From Letharia columbiana (taxonomy: Eukaryota; Ascomycota; Lecanoromycetes; Lecanorales; Parmeliaceae), in assembly GCF_014066305.1 (NCBI RefSeq), contig NW_023501052.1:871001-935000 (forward strand): a stretch of DNA of 64,000 nt, given 5' to 3'. Shown in pieces: positions 1 through 12,784 of this stretch. The notes beneath the pieces were generated by a model that ran no database searches, was not told where the DNA came from, and saw nothing but the letters and a program-made list of their open reading frames with translations. The translations under genes were made by a program, and so were the position numbers. Numbering within the stretch: the first letter of the stretch is position 1; each line of letters starts with the position of its first letter.

Positions 1-3000
1 ACGGTCGATGGATTTGGACCTGTTGAAGATACCGGAATAACAGGCCACCCTCGCGCAGCCGGCAGCCCAAGCAGGCTAAAGATTGAAAGTAGCCATTGAA
101 ATTTCATGTTGGTCACTGGCAGTTACGGTGTGGAAAGCGGCAAGATCACAGGTGTTGGACATTTTGCGTTCGATGAAGGAAGCGCGCATGTAAACAGAGC
201 CCAATCCACCAGACCATTATATCATACAGAAAACAGAGAAAGAGATGGCAGAGGATATCAATGTACCGCAACGTCAACGTCAACAACATGAAGTCGAATT
301 AAAATCTGTAACGTATGGCGCGGCGCGGAACAAGCGGGTGTTTCATCTTCGTGAACCTAGCAGCAAGTCCAGCGATCAACGCCTGGGAAGTTTACGTATA
401 TATTCCGGACTCGGCCGTGTGAAACGCTGGCGTATTTTGAAGTCCTGGGCGAAACGATCATCTCGCTGGTCTTACTGAATAAAGTAAGGGAGATTGAAGA
501 AAATAAACATTGTGAGATACTAGCGTGCCAAGCTCTTGGCGAAGACGCCAAGGAATGAGACTGACGGTGGACTACTCACAATTTGATGCTCGTGCATCTA
601 AGAACCTTAGCTCAGATCCCCGTCCCTTCAATCATACCAAGGTGGGCTTCGCACAAAGCCTTCAAGTGACTTTTCAACTAAGAGAAACATGATTGGCAGG
701 CTTGGAATGTGATTTCAACGGTGATGAGCTTGCTGTGCTTCTTTAACGACGTTGAATAATTGCTTCACTACGTTGATCCAACCTTGACGCCTCTGACAAT
801 ACCCCCATTTGCGGAACTGGCACCGGGAAGAGTGTAGCCACGAAAAAAGCTAATCATGATAGGAGAGGCATTGATTGGCGAAGGCCAAATGATCGGGATA
901 CAATTACACTACCTTCTCTTGCGGTGGGCTCTCAAATATCGTGAGTCATTACTGCATCTTCAACATGCCGCATATCTGGCCAAACACTACGACTTCGCCC
1001 TGCGCCAAGGCTTTGGTATGAGCGGAACCTTTGCCGGAAGAGCCGTCACACGTAGCCACCAGATCCTGACAAGATATTTAGGTACAGAGGAGTGAAAGAA
1101 CAGCTATCCAGCATTGAGTGCCGACAGTAATATCTGGACGCAGTCCAGTCTTAACCAAGAGAAGCGACGTCGAGTGAAAAGGTTGAGGAGCTTTTCGCGC
1201 GATTGAATTTTATTGCTTAGCTTCGGCCGCTAAAATAGCCCGCCAAGACCTTCGGCTAACCTGCCACAGTACTTATGGAGTCAAAATCAGACAATTCCTG
1301 AAGGTATCTCCATGTAAGTCGATTCTCTGTACTTCTACCCCAACACAGTGGATTACAAGATGCCTCCAGAAATAAGGTATGCCAAAGCTCAAGCATATAT
1401 TCTTTCTGTCAGTGCATGCATTCATGCATTAGTTCTAGTCACTCCTTATCGCTCTGTGTATATCAAGAAGCCATCCGGAAAGCGCATGTCAAATCTTTGA
1501 CACGATGACACCGTGCCGTCTCTTTTCTATGTCCATTTCGATACTATCGAAGGAGCAGTCATTAGGTATACAACGCTTATGATGAAAGCTTTCGTTGGCA
1601 ATTCTTTCACTCAATGCCACTGCAAGTCCGTATCTACATCACTCCCTCCTTATTGTTCAGAAATGGCCATGAGTGCAAGCGCAAGGATTACATAGCCAAT
1701 GTCTTCTTGTGTACCTAGCATCTGGTCCCTTTGTGCTAAGTGATGGTTGGAGGAATACGATTAGAGCAATGTAGCCTTCTGCAATTGTTCGATGCAAAAA
1801 AAGCGGGAAGAAGCGGGAAGAAGTCGCTGGAGACCTAGGGAATCTTTAAAAGAATCTTCAGCAGTCTCGCTTTGCGCATGACGTTAAAGTTTTTGAGACT
1901 GAGAAGATCCCTGAGAGTCGGAATTTGATCTTGGGAGTGCACGACTGATCATTTTACTCTTCTGCTCGAAGGCTTATGTACTGTTTTAGAATGTTTCCAG
2001 GGTTTGATATTTCAACTGCTACATCTCAAAGCTCAAAATCATTCATGCAGATATAAATTAAAAGTCACTGTCCGGAAAGATAATTATTTGACAGCGAAGC
2101 GTATCAGCGGACAAGACGAGCAATCATTTGACTCTCGGCGGCAAAAAGCTCCCAGCAACCAAACAAAACCAGTGTTACTCCAATCGCTGCATGCGGCACA
2201 GCAAGTGTCAAAGACAGACTGGCACTCCGTACAGCCAACTCGCCAAGCTGAACCCTAGCGGAACAAGGATCGCAAAGAGGGCGTCCAATAAGGACAGAAA
2301 ACAGCGGAACGTTCACAGAGAAGCGTATGAAATAGTCAATTAGGCGCAGACAAGGTTCCTGTGGTCAGGCCAAGAAATGACTTGATCTCAAAAGATCATG
2401 AGTTGATGACAGCGAGAAAGGATTAGGTCACAACATGGTCCCCGCGAGGAATGGAGCAAGTGTTGGAGTGATATAATATTTATTGTTAAGGGATTTCCTA
2501 CTCACTACTGCAAACACCTCGTTCGCCGATCTTTCTCTATTTCTGTCTCATCACTCATCTTCTTCATCTCCGCGCGGAATGTCATTAGACAAACAGACAA
2601 GTGAAGTAGTCTAGCGCCCGTTTCCACTGCTATAAGAACTGTCAACTTCTGAGACACAATCCTTTTGATCTGTGAGAGACATTGCAACTTTCCCAAGTCA
2701 GAATGTCAGCCTTCTATATATACTATAATATGGTTTTTTTGTTTGAAAAAGGAAACTGCCGTCTTCACCGTGCCAAATAGTGGAGTCAACCCCCCCCCTC
2801 CCGTCGATTCAACATCAGCCTCTTCGGATTTGACCGCTGTCTCCTGATCTTGAGATGCTAGCCTTACATTACCTTCTATCATCTCCAGGTCTTCGAAACA
2901 CCTGATCTTTTTCCTACATTGAAGATTAGGAGCGAGAGAGGGCTGAGTACTCTGAACGCTTCGAATTAGAATCCAAGCAGTTGCTAGCAGCGGCCCTATT

Positions 3001-4221
3001 CTCGAGGCGCTGGCGATGCACGACCCGGAGATCGAGCGGGAAGATCGCCTGAGAGCAAGCAGCGCCGGCATCCCCACGAGTGTCTACAAACACCACTTCA
3101 CAAAGACGCGACAACCGCTTGCGGTCATGATTCTGTAGCCGGTCGAAGCGCAGAAGGTGAAGCGCGCTGAACATGAGTTTCCAAGAGGCGTTTTGTCAAT
3201 CACGTAAGTGTTCTTTGACAATCCCTTCCATTACCCGTCTCAACCGAGCGTTTAGGGCTTCCTACTCTTCCTCCTGTCGTTTCTCGCTCCCGCATTCCCT
3301 GTCCTTAGCGACGAGCTGATCAACATGGCCGCCATGTACATGCTGACCCATTATGGTCATTAAGCGCTTGATCCTTGTGATCAGAACGTCTCGAGATATC
3401 TTTCCTTCGAGGACACGAGAGCAGAACACAGCGGTGAGTTTCGAGGACGTCGTGATGAGATACGAGTACCCATGAGGGCTGACACGATGCAGGTTCACGA
3501 GTTTTTCGGCTTAGGCAATCGGAGCCCATCAAAACATGCCTCCCACGGCCACGATTCTTCCATAGGAGCACCGAGAGATCCTCATGAGTTCGGACTGGAG
3601 CTCCGGAACGCCGCTACGCCCGACTGATAAAGCAACATTCGATTCCGCTTCGAGCACTGTTCCCGGATCTGTCTGTGTTCCCCTGATTGAGAATCCTGCG
3701 GTGTCCTTCAAGGGAGCATGAGAAGTCGACTCAGTTTGCGGGCCAGACCTGTACCGGGAAGATACCGCCCAGCTGAAATTGAAGCCATACAGGCATATCA
3801 TTCTAGACTGGAGGGTTTGCATCAGCCAAGCCATTGTTTTCTGTCGACGTTGGCTTGCAAAATCGGGAAGCACGAGGAGATGTTGATATGATGGCGGGGC
3901 CGACTTCGCTGCAAGACGATGACACCAGCATGATGAACCAGTGGTCAGCGGGTGCCGGCCGGAGGCTACGACATAGAAGCAGTCTTGGCACGATGAAGCT
4001 AGGTTCCGCCGGCGCCAAGCCTTTTGTTGACATTGGGAAAAGATGATGCTGTGGACGAGCCCCTTGACTGATAGACTCTGGAGTCTTTCTGTGGCATACT
4101 GGTCCTCTTGCTGAGGCTACTCGGTGGTTACTGCTGCTTATTGAGGTAAGGAAACGCGTAATTACCCCTATATGCTTGTGGTCTTACGAAAAGGAGAGAA
4201 AAGACTCGACACCATCTTCCT
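1..4221. other. gene-poor stretch, no recognised gene
   Basis: Only short ORFs with no family signature are found on either strand. The longest is a 114-residue minus-strand ORF at 3529-3873 with no domain I can name. Base composition is ordinary (not AT-rich), so this is intergenic DNA or very old relic sequence, not a RIP block. I see no tRNA or other RNA gene here. Confidence 0.5.
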
Positions 4222-4329
4222 AACACAGCAACTCCAAACACATATTCAGAATTCTATTCTCAGGCTAGTGTCGACACAAACACAGCAACTCCAAACACAT
4301 CAAGATTCTCAGGCTAGTGTCGACACAAA
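4222..4329. repeat. two-copy direct tandem repeat
   Basis: A unit of about 50-57 bp beginning AACACAGCAACTCC and ending AGGCTAGTGTCGACACAA occurs twice back to back. The second copy starts near 4279 and lacks several bases in the middle. It lies about 440 bp upstream of the start codon at 4770, so it may be in that gene's promoter or 5' leader. Confidence 0.8.
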
Positions 4330-4769
4330 GACCTCCAGGTCACATTCCCAGTATAAGAGCACTTCTTCCTTACAACTTCCCGTTCTCTTACCACCAGCCA
4401 TTCATCACCGAATTTCCGCAACATCCGTTCTCATATTGCTTCCACAAAGCACATAGCATTCGAACATTTTGCATGAGACTGATTGAGATACCTACAGATC
4501 TCGTTCACATCGCTCCCTCGTTATATTGTGGCAACACAGCTTCGCCAACTCCGTCACCAACCTTCAAACACCTTCAGGTACGTACACTATGACCAAGACG
4601 AGACTTGGGCACCTCTGTGGCCGGACCGCTTCCATTCTTCATATCAGGTCTTCCCCACGCATCAACACTAATCTTACCAAACACCTTACCTAGGAACCCA
4701 ATGACGTTAAGACATTGCTGACACTCTACCTTTAGTCAAGCTAAAGCGTGCTCTGCGAGTCTCAGCACT

Positions 4770-7700
4770 ATGTCTGAATACTCCGAGCCAAGCCGTTTTT
4801 TGCAGCAGGGAGATTTTCAACTTGGCAATGGCCTTGATGATAGTGTCGACATCAATGGTTTCGACCCTGCCAACTTCAATCTTGACTTTGACAATGCGAG
4901 CTATGGGCATCCACAGGCTGGTCTGTCATACGGGGAACACCAATCGCGGTATGAGCCGAACGAGATTGTGGAAGCCCAAGGAGAAGTTTCAAGTCTCCAA
5001 AACACCATCCCAGACAATGACTCTTCCAGCTACCGTCAACGGCAAGGCGGTCTGACGAGTGTGTCTCAGCATCATCTGTTCGAGCCCAACGAACTCGGGG
5101 AAGGTCAAGAAAAGATAACACAACTTCAAGACATGAATCCAGCAAGCGACACGTCCAACTTTGGCCAACAACAAGTCGGTCTGACAAGTGGGGATGATGA
5201 ACAACAGTTCCAATTCCAATCTGACGTGTTCTCTTCAGAAGAGTGGAAGAACCCCGAGGCTCATGCCGCCAACGGAGACCTTTCGGATTTTCCAGACACT
5301 GTGGCACAGGACGAACATCAGACAAAGAAAGATGATCACGAGCACACGAGCCCCATCTACCACACGCCAATTCCACAAGGAGATTTCGACACATATGCGG
5401 CTAGTTCCCACTTACATTCTGTCGAGAATGGAGAAAGATCAGTAGTCAATACATCAGGCATTGACTCTGCTTATGGCACACTCAATCCTTCCCCACAATC
5501 TACATCTGGACTTTCCTCGGGAACACCTTACCAAATGGAAAGCACTGTGCAGCAATATGGTTCCGGCAACACCCATGGTCGTGAGGACTCCATGTACTCT
5601 AGCCAACAACCCAACACATACCATGAAGGCGCGGAGGAGGCCGATACGGAGGTGACAGAGAACGACCCGAAATTCAACCCTGCAGATGATCTAAACTACT
5701 ACCGGATAGATCTTGACACGGGCGTAATAGAGAGTCGGCGTAGGCGAGGATGGGGTCGTACCGGGACGAGAAACGGTGCCGAAGTCTGGTTCAACCCGGA
5801 GACTGAGCAATGGCGTAAGTTATAATGCTTCTGCTCCATGTTTGAATGAACCATGCTGACGTGTACAGAGGAGTCCGCTTCACACCATAGCTATAGGGAG
5901 ATTCTGATCGCGCGAGCCCAGGCTGAGCATCCGGATAAGGAATATCGTGAGTATAACTATCAGATCGTCAGGTGCCAAGACTGACTGGTAGTTACAGTGC
6001 ATCCTGATCCCACCGATGGGTTGCCACATAGCGAGACGGCTTTCTATCTCCCACATCAGAACTTGGGTCCGAACCGTGATGACTGCCCAGACGAATGTTT
6101 CGTTTGGCCCAAAGACAAGCCAGAGGGCGACCCAGATGATAAGGAGGCTGGGGACAAGGGCCAAGCGAAGAAGAAGCGCAAGCCTAACCCCCGGCCAAAT
6201 CCCGGATTCTGGTTTGAGGACAACAAGATTCTGTTGGACCCTCACAACAATCCTGTCAAGAAGCACCTGGACATGCCACTCACGCTCTCGGCTGAGACAG
6301 AAGGGTACAAGTTGCAAGTGATGCGACTTAGAAACACGAGCATATCGCAGAAAGATGAGTGGGCCAGAATGCCAAGGTGGATCAGAAAGAAAAAGCCGAA
6401 GACGTATGATCTGATCACCAAATACATCGGAAGTCCTAACACGCACGTAAACATGCCTTCGCAGCGCTTCCGAGACGAGAAAGGCACAGTGGCAGGGAAC
6501 ATACGTCAAGGCACCGACAAGATTAGGAAAGGGCTGAAGGCATTTTTCGCTGAAAACGGATTTGATCCTTCCCTGACCGGCTCCACGAGAGGGTTCGCGA
6601 GGGACCTGTTCCCATGGGAGCAGGACTCAGTGAAGCTAGGAAACACTGGAAAGCACGGAATGAGGGCGGGGGAGTCGCGAGCACTGGATGAGGAGACTCG
6701 GAATAAGAACTTGCAAAAGACACTAAGGAAGATCGAGAAAGGCAAGGAGAAGGCTGAAGCAGATGCAGGGAAGGCCAGCAGTGCGTTCGGAAAGCGTCCT
6801 CGTGAGGACGAGGATGGTTATGATCAAGACTCGAATCCTGCTCAACGGAAGAGCAAGTCTGGAGGTCGCTCGCGAAATGGTCATAGAAAGCCGGCGTCTT
6901 CGCAACCACAGCGCTATGGCACGTTTGGTGCCGCATCGACGCCGTACCAGAACACGAGTACTTTGGAGGCTGGAGGCCGCTCGTACAGTGGCACATATGG
7001 TACAGCCCCGTCACCGTATCAAAACATCAACGTCTCCGCAGGAAACCAGCAGGCGCATTCTCTGGGCAACAATCATTTTGCGGAGAACCAAAGGGTACCA
7101 TACTATCAGGGCATCGGGCTGGAGACTGATACCCGCTTGGACCAATTGCAGCAGGAATGCAGAGGGCAGATGTGGTCAGCACAAGGCTCTATCGGGCAAA
7201 ACAACTACCGGGGGTTGCAGTATCAGCCACAGCATAATCCATCCCCTGACTATACCTACAACATTCAAGACGGTCCACCTGTTCAGCACCAAGGGTTCAT
7301 CAATGGCACGAATGGTGCTCCGAAGCATGAAGGAGACACTTTGGGTCAAGGCGGTCGCAGATTGTATCAAGCGCCCAAACAGATTCTGGGAAGACGTGGG
7401 CGCGAAGATTCAGACGAAGTTGACCAGAATATATATACGAGGAAAAAGGAGGCCGCAGGAGTGGGAAGATCAGCCCATAATGCCCAATACGGTTATGTCG
7501 AGTCTGGAAATCCGGTGATCCAAAACCAGACTCAGGAGGAGCGAGGCGCGGAAATTTCACCGTCGGAACAGCAGCAGATTGGCCAACTACAGAATATGGG
7601 ATACCAGGCCGGCCAATTTGAGTCCAGCGTCCAAGCGGATAGAGATTCAGAAAATGGCGCCCCCGTCCAAGCGACAACGCAAAGACGGAAAATCCTGGTA

Positions 7701-8878
7701 TAGTCCCTGGGCCTCAGCGTCGTGCTCAGTATGAAAGGACTCCTCGACGACGGTATTATGGGGCAAAAGGTGCCCCAGTTCCATTATTGTCGCTAGAGGA
7801 GCCTCTTGGGACCTCACAGCCTGTGTGCGATTTCAATGAGGACACAGAGGGCCCGTTGAAGTCACCAGAGGAGCTTTTTAGGACCATGCCGGACTTACTC
7901 GGATCATATGGGGATGCAGCGGGCCGAAATTTCAGTAATACCGGTCGAGGCTTCTACGACAGACCAGCTGCGGATATTGGGCCCAGCAATCCACTAAACG
8001 GCGATGTGTACGGAGGCCCGATTCTTGTTGCTGCTTCGAACGAGAGTGTGGACCAAGGCACGACTGATGCACCCTCCCGTCATTCGGAGTACCTTCAACG
8101 TCTTTCCGAGGGACATCTGCCTGAGCAGATCCTCGGAAAGCACAGAAGGGAAGATCACGTGGGTGAATGGGAGCAGGACGCCTATGTCCCGGAGCAGGAT
8201 ATCGGGGAACAGGAGCCGCAAGAGCAAGAGAGTAACTGGGATGAGCACACCAGTGAACCAAAGCCAAAGCGACGGGATATAACCGCCACCGAAAGCTACT
8301 ACTCACCCCCGGCACAGAATCCAAAGGCTGCAACGGTGCAGAAAGAGCGCAAGGCAGAATGGGACGCGCGCCTACCTCCACCGCAACTACACACCAATGA
8401 GAACATCCCGGATGTGTCCCAAGCTCCAGTGGAGGACGCGCACCTGACGCCGCCACAGCACATATATATAAACGGGACCGTTATAAACTTCGACGAAGCT
8501 CCCCAAGCGGCCGACGCACAAGGCCCAGATCCACCACAGGCGCCTCCGCCAGCCCAAGCGGAGCCCGGAGCACCCTCCGACTTCCGTGATGTGCGGCCGG
8601 TGAACGGCTGGCAATCCCAGAGCCTCGACAGTGCCCTGAGATACACGCGAGAGGCCTACCGGGAGTGGACGGGTGAAGCGGCCCCGGTCACGAACCTGGA
8701 GGATACTTACAACGTGCAGTATCGAGAGATCCGGGCCGCCTTCCGGGTTTGGTGGAAGTCGGAGAAGAATCCGCAACGGTTGGACCCGTTGCCGGAGCTG
8801 TTCCGGATGAAGGCGTGGGGTGGAGCGGTTGAGAAGTGGAGGGCTCCGGAGAATCGGAGCATTTCCGTGCGCCGATGA
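4770..8878 (+). CDS. long low-complexity orphan protein with internal repeats
   Basis: Family not recognised. Starts at the ATG at 4770. Exon 1 runs to 5814, intron 5815-5868 (GTAAGT...ACAG), exon 2 5869-5946, intron 5947-5997 (GTGAGT...ACAG), exon 3 from 5998. Exon 3's frame stops at 7703, but another frame is open from 7643 to the stop at 8878. The junction is either a weak intron (for example 7665-7729) or a one-base frameshift. The parts belong together because a basic-acidic motif recurs in all of them: FGKRPRED near 6786, ILGRRGRED near 7383 and ILGKHRRED near 8128. The N-terminus has three degenerate repeats of about 40 residues containing EPNE...LQ. The middle is rich in Lys/Arg (KKKRKPNPR) and Gln/Asn/Tyr, the C-terminus in Pro/Ala. 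The basic clusters suggest a nuclear protein, which is inference. Predicted length is about 1,320 residues. Confidence 0.65.
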
Positions 8879-9408
8879 GGAGGGGGAGATGGGCGGCTCG
8901 CAACGGGGATGGGACGTTGCAGCAGCCAGACTTTCGATGGGTTTATGAGGAGCACGAAGGGTATGATGCTAATGCCGAGGAACAGCTGTGAGCCATAGGC
9001 ATCTGGCAGGGGGTTGAGCATCGGTATATAATCCGCGACAATAGTCGCAGCAACCGTGGGCTGGGAAGTTTCTTTGAGTCTTTCGAGGGAATTGTCGTTA
9101 TTCCGCTTTGTGATTCAATCAACTCTAAGCGCATTTTTACCAGGGTGGTATGTCTTTCTATTAGCGTGGATACTTCGAGAACGCATCACTAGGGAAAGGG
9201 GTTTTTTCATAGAGTTACTCACCATCCAAACTCGGTGTCTGTACATAGGATTCTTCATCAATGTATATGATTCAATTTACAAACATCCGGGTACCAAACG
9301 TGACCGCTGAATCTTGTGGGGTGCAGAAATATGGGGTTAGTTGAAGGAGACCCCAATACAGAGGCCGAGCCGGAAGAGGCTTGGCACGTCGCTTTCTGTT
9401 GTTAGGTT
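8879..9408. other. intergenic, nothing recognised
   Basis: 3' flank of the orphan gene. No ORF with recognisable content and no clear terminator or RNA gene. Confidence 0.5.
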
Positions 9409-9468
9409 GGAGGTATTTGATGCGTAATGGGTTCGATTCCTATTGGCGCTGGTACAATGGTGTTGCGG
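9409..9468 (+). repeat. dispersed 60-bp segment, inverted copy at 19816-19883
   Basis: GGAGGTATTTGATGCG... ending ...CAATGGTGTTGCGG matches the reverse complement of 19816-19883 with a few substitutions. The second copy has about 9 extra bases. It contains GGTTCGATTCC, resembling a Pol III B-box or tRNA T-arm, but no tRNA folds around it. It sits beside RGN-type coding repeats at both loci, though its orientation relative to them is reversed at the second. Confidence 0.7.
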
Positions 9469-9990
9469 TGTTGCCTGTTATATTCCCATTACCTCGAGAG
9501 AATTTGCCTCTGTAGTTGGGCTTGTAGCCTCTGTTGCTTGCCAGGTTTTCACTTTCTCGAGCAAAATTACCTCTATAGTTGGGTTTATAGCCTTTTTTGC
9601 CTGTTATATTATTATAACCTCGAGCGGAATTGCCTCTGTCATTGGGATTGTAGCCTCCGTTACTTGCCTTATTTTCACTTGCCCAAGCGGAATTGCCTCT
9701 GAAGTTTGGTGTATTTCCTCTACTGCGCATAATATTGTCTCGGAGGCTGGGCTGTTACTTCTCGTTTCTATCATATTTTCCTCGAAGACCCTTGTGTCTT
9801 TCTCAATCGGTGTCTTCTTGAGTGATATGGTGACCTCTTCTTTAGTGGCAATTCCCTTTATATTAGCATTATCTATCGCATCAGAGCTCTCGTTGGCAAC
9901 AACGGCACTCGCAAATTCCTGGAATAGCTGATGGAAAGGGGCTGGACCCTCGGAATCAAGGCGCTTCCGCGTTTCCCCATAGTCTTCACG
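9440..9990 (-). pseudogene. partial duplicate of GFD2-like C-terminal tail with RGN repeats
   Basis: On the minus strand the stretch around 9930-9990 encodes SEGPAPFHQLFQEFASA, closely matching SEGPAPFHKLFEELANA of the neighbouring GFD2-like gene at about 10450-10510. Towards lower coordinates come four imperfect repeats of about 60 bp (about 9480-9720) encoding variants of GY(K/N)PN(Y/D)RGN, an Arg-Gly-Asn-rich tail. The nuclease-fold part is absent, so this is a truncated tandem copy or relic. It may alternatively be a spliced 3' extension of the gene next door. Confidence 0.6.
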
Positions 9991-10158
9991 CTTTCCTAAA
10001 CCAGTCAGGCGTACTCCATCATTCGCAGGCGTGAGTTGTGTTGTCAGAGGATTTCGACATTGGCCTGTCTACCTAATGAGGGAGGAAGTAGTACCCTAAC
10101 ATGCGCTTCCGATTGTAAAAGCCCTCGCTGCCGTCCACCCTTCTTGCTTGTTCCTGTC

Positions 10159-11314
10159 TCACTGGCTTTGCTGTTGGATTTTCTTGCCTTCGTTGCCTTG
10201 ACCAATCTGTGCCCAGCTTGAATCATTGCCTCTAATCGCCGCGGTATCCTCCCCGATGTTTTTCGCGTTGCTTCGGAAGGGAGGCTGCATGCCTCTGCTG
10301 TTGGTCATGTCTCCTCTAACATTGTTCGCATTGCCTCGGGTAATGGCCATGTTACGTCCACCGGCCGGTGTGCGCTCCTCCTCGAGTGTTGTCTGCTCGA
10401 GCATCGCTGTGACTTCTTCGACGGTATCAAACCCTTCGGAAGCGCCAGCAGTGGCATTTGCAAGCTCCTCGAATAGCTTATGGAACGGGGCCGGACCCTC
10501 CGACACATGGTAATACTGTGACTCGCCATACTTGGGCCAGAAGCCTTTCGGATTGCCGATGCAGTAGAACCAATTCGAGAAGTTGCGGAAATCGTGGTTT
10601 ATCCAGTGTCGTGCGCGGATAAAGGAACGCCAGTTTTGCCCATGGTCTCCGGGCGGAATATGGGCAAAGTCGGCGACGCGCATCCATGCGAAGCCGTGCT
10701 CGCTCGTACGGTTGACGACTTTTGGTTTGTAGTTTAGGCGTCTCTACGCCTTCGGTGTCGTAGCTCAGCAGGATCAAATCCATGTTCATACCTTGAAGAG
10801 GCTTCTTCAACCAGTCTTCAGGCAGATCTTCCAGGCCTACGGAGTCCTTGTCGCCGGGTGTCCTTAGGCTCAGATCGAAGGTTTGATCGATAAGACACTC
10901 CAAAGCTGCGACGGCATCGTTGCCCGAGCAGTGGGCGCCCACAAAAACCCATTTGCCTGGCATTCTGGGGCAACCTACTTTTTTGAACTCGAGCTTGGCC
11001 AGTCCGTAGTGTGACATCAGATCGCTCAACCCTTTGCCCATGCTTGCACCTGTGTCCTCGACAACTACCTGGGTATCGACGCAACCCGAGTACTGGAAGT
11101 GTTTTTGGAGATCGATGCCGTCTTGTCTCATCTTCCGAAAATCGTCATGCATATCGTGACCGATGAGGAGGACCTTGGGGCGGGCTTCAATGGTATCGGC
11201 TAAGGAAGAACTTTCGCCGGCGTTGGCCCTCACACCTAGGTGTTTCCGAACTTCTTCTATGAAGAGAACATGGCCATCCGGGCTCTCTCTCTGGGTCGCG
11301 CCTCTGACTGTCAT
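10159..11314 (-). CDS. GFD2/YDR514C-like RNase H-fold protein, frameshifted
   Basis: The first ATG is at 11314 (MTVRGATQ...). Residues about 45-180 match the fungal Gfd2/YDR514C-type C-terminal domain, a relative of DEDD exonucleases: LIGHDMHDDFRKMR, then CVDTQ, then AHCSGNDAVAALE, with the acidic residues in the expected spacing. A second domain start follows (LILLSYDTEG), but its reading frame is lost near 10715-10745. The matching sequence continues one frame over as KVVNRTSEHGFAWMRVADF and then FIRARHWINHDFRNFSNWF. No intron of plausible size fits, so I read this as a one-base indel. The tail (10160-10400) is RGN-rich. The N-terminal DxE part of the first domain is not seen, so the gene may have lost its 5' end or may use an upstream exon. 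The Gfd2 family is loosely linked to RNA metabolism in yeast; function here is unknown. Confidence 0.7.
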
Positions 11315-12784
11315 ATTGTGGTACACAAGGATAAGCTTTTGAGAAGAAACAACAGGAGTAGACCAGTTACTCGCCTTCCGGCGTAGTCGTATGTAGAGTT
11401 ATTCGAACAATTGGGGCGGTGAATTCCAAAGTATGAGATTTCTCGATTCTTTTGCAGCAGCGATGGGAGACTGGGGATACGTAAAAGAGCTGGCCGAAGG
11501 TTGTATGGATAAGTCGAGAGGAAATAGCCAGGTGAGCAGTCCCAACGTGAGCCGACAAGTAGCCACATGACACTATACTCCGCATTGACTCGACAGATAG
11601 CTATGTTTCCTGCACAAAGAAATTCCACGACACTTCTCATTGTACGGCCGAACCAGACATACAAAGGGTGAAATCTTGCACAGTATGGCCGAGCCAGACA
11701 TGTACGAGCCAAGAAGACAAGCCTGGGCGTCATTGTGCTTTAGCACCAGGCAACGAAGAAACCCGTCGCCTTCCGTCATCCAAAAGCTTTGGCAGGTCCA
11801 TTATTCCGTTCAAAGATACTAGTATTGCTGTCAGCGATATCATCGTTCTCAAGTACCATACATACATACTGTATATAATTAACATGCTCTCTCATCTTCC
11901 GCCTTCTCGAGTGGCTTGCTGCCAATTAGTCACAACTTATAAGTACCAGACCATCAAGATAATAGACCTATTCTCCGACATGACCCGCACGAAGACGCCA
12001 CTAGGGTGAAGTGTTAAGCACGGTTGGACTAAAATCCCACAGTTCTACCTACTTCGTCAAACATTGTCTGGAGCGTATCTCATATATAGCATCCCAGTCT
12101 CCTGGGAGTGGAGAAAGAACCTAGGTTGATCTATATGCATCTGTAGGCCTATGCGTGAGGCTCAATGAGCACTTGAGCGGCGCTAAATTACTGCGTCGAG
12201 TTAGATTCGCCCGATACTGTGCGGTCTCTGTTGTCGTCGGAGAAAATAAGAAGGCGCGGCGAAGGATGAGATGAATAGAAAGGCTCGGATGGTTTTGAGA
12301 GTGGGGAAGGGAGAGACGAAGGGCTCTTTGTCAACGGAATGTATGGTGGCCATTCGGATCATTTTAACGATAGCTGCTGATGAGTCATCGGTCTGAGGTA
12401 TACCAATTATACGCGAATTGAGGTTTCATTGTTCGCATTCCCTGGGCTTGCAGGTTGTTCTTCTAATGAACAAGTCTGAGTGTGTCGAGGAAACGGATCA
12501 GAGGATTGCTAGCCCATCGGGCTAGCATTTTGGAAAAAGTTGATCTAGTGAAGGGCATAGGAGGTCTCTCGTATACTTGAGTAGTGTTAGAAGTGTTTGC
12601 TGAGCTTTGTTGGCAACAAACGATCATTGCGGAGACCTACAGAGCCCCGTCAGCCACGTAACGCATGATAATCATCAAGCCCGCACCAAATTTGACTGGA
12701 GGTTCAAACGAACCAAAATTTGTCATCTTGTCCTGATAACCTCATACTGCCCTAAAGTAGCATAGCAGCATTTCAAGCCCCTTC
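11315..12784. other. intergenic, nothing recognised
   Basis: Short ORFs only (such as 11311-11733 minus) with no domain content. It separates the GFD2-like gene from the NLR, both on the minus strand. Confidence 0.5.

Noticed and set aside
3529..3873. 114-residue minus-strand ORF
   Set aside because: No recognisable motif; neighbouring frames contain stops and no continuation is seen.
9427..9450. tRNA-like T-arm (GGTTCGATTCC)
   Set aside because: No matching 5' acceptor strand, D-arm or anticodon arm is found upstream; both copies fail to fold as tRNA.
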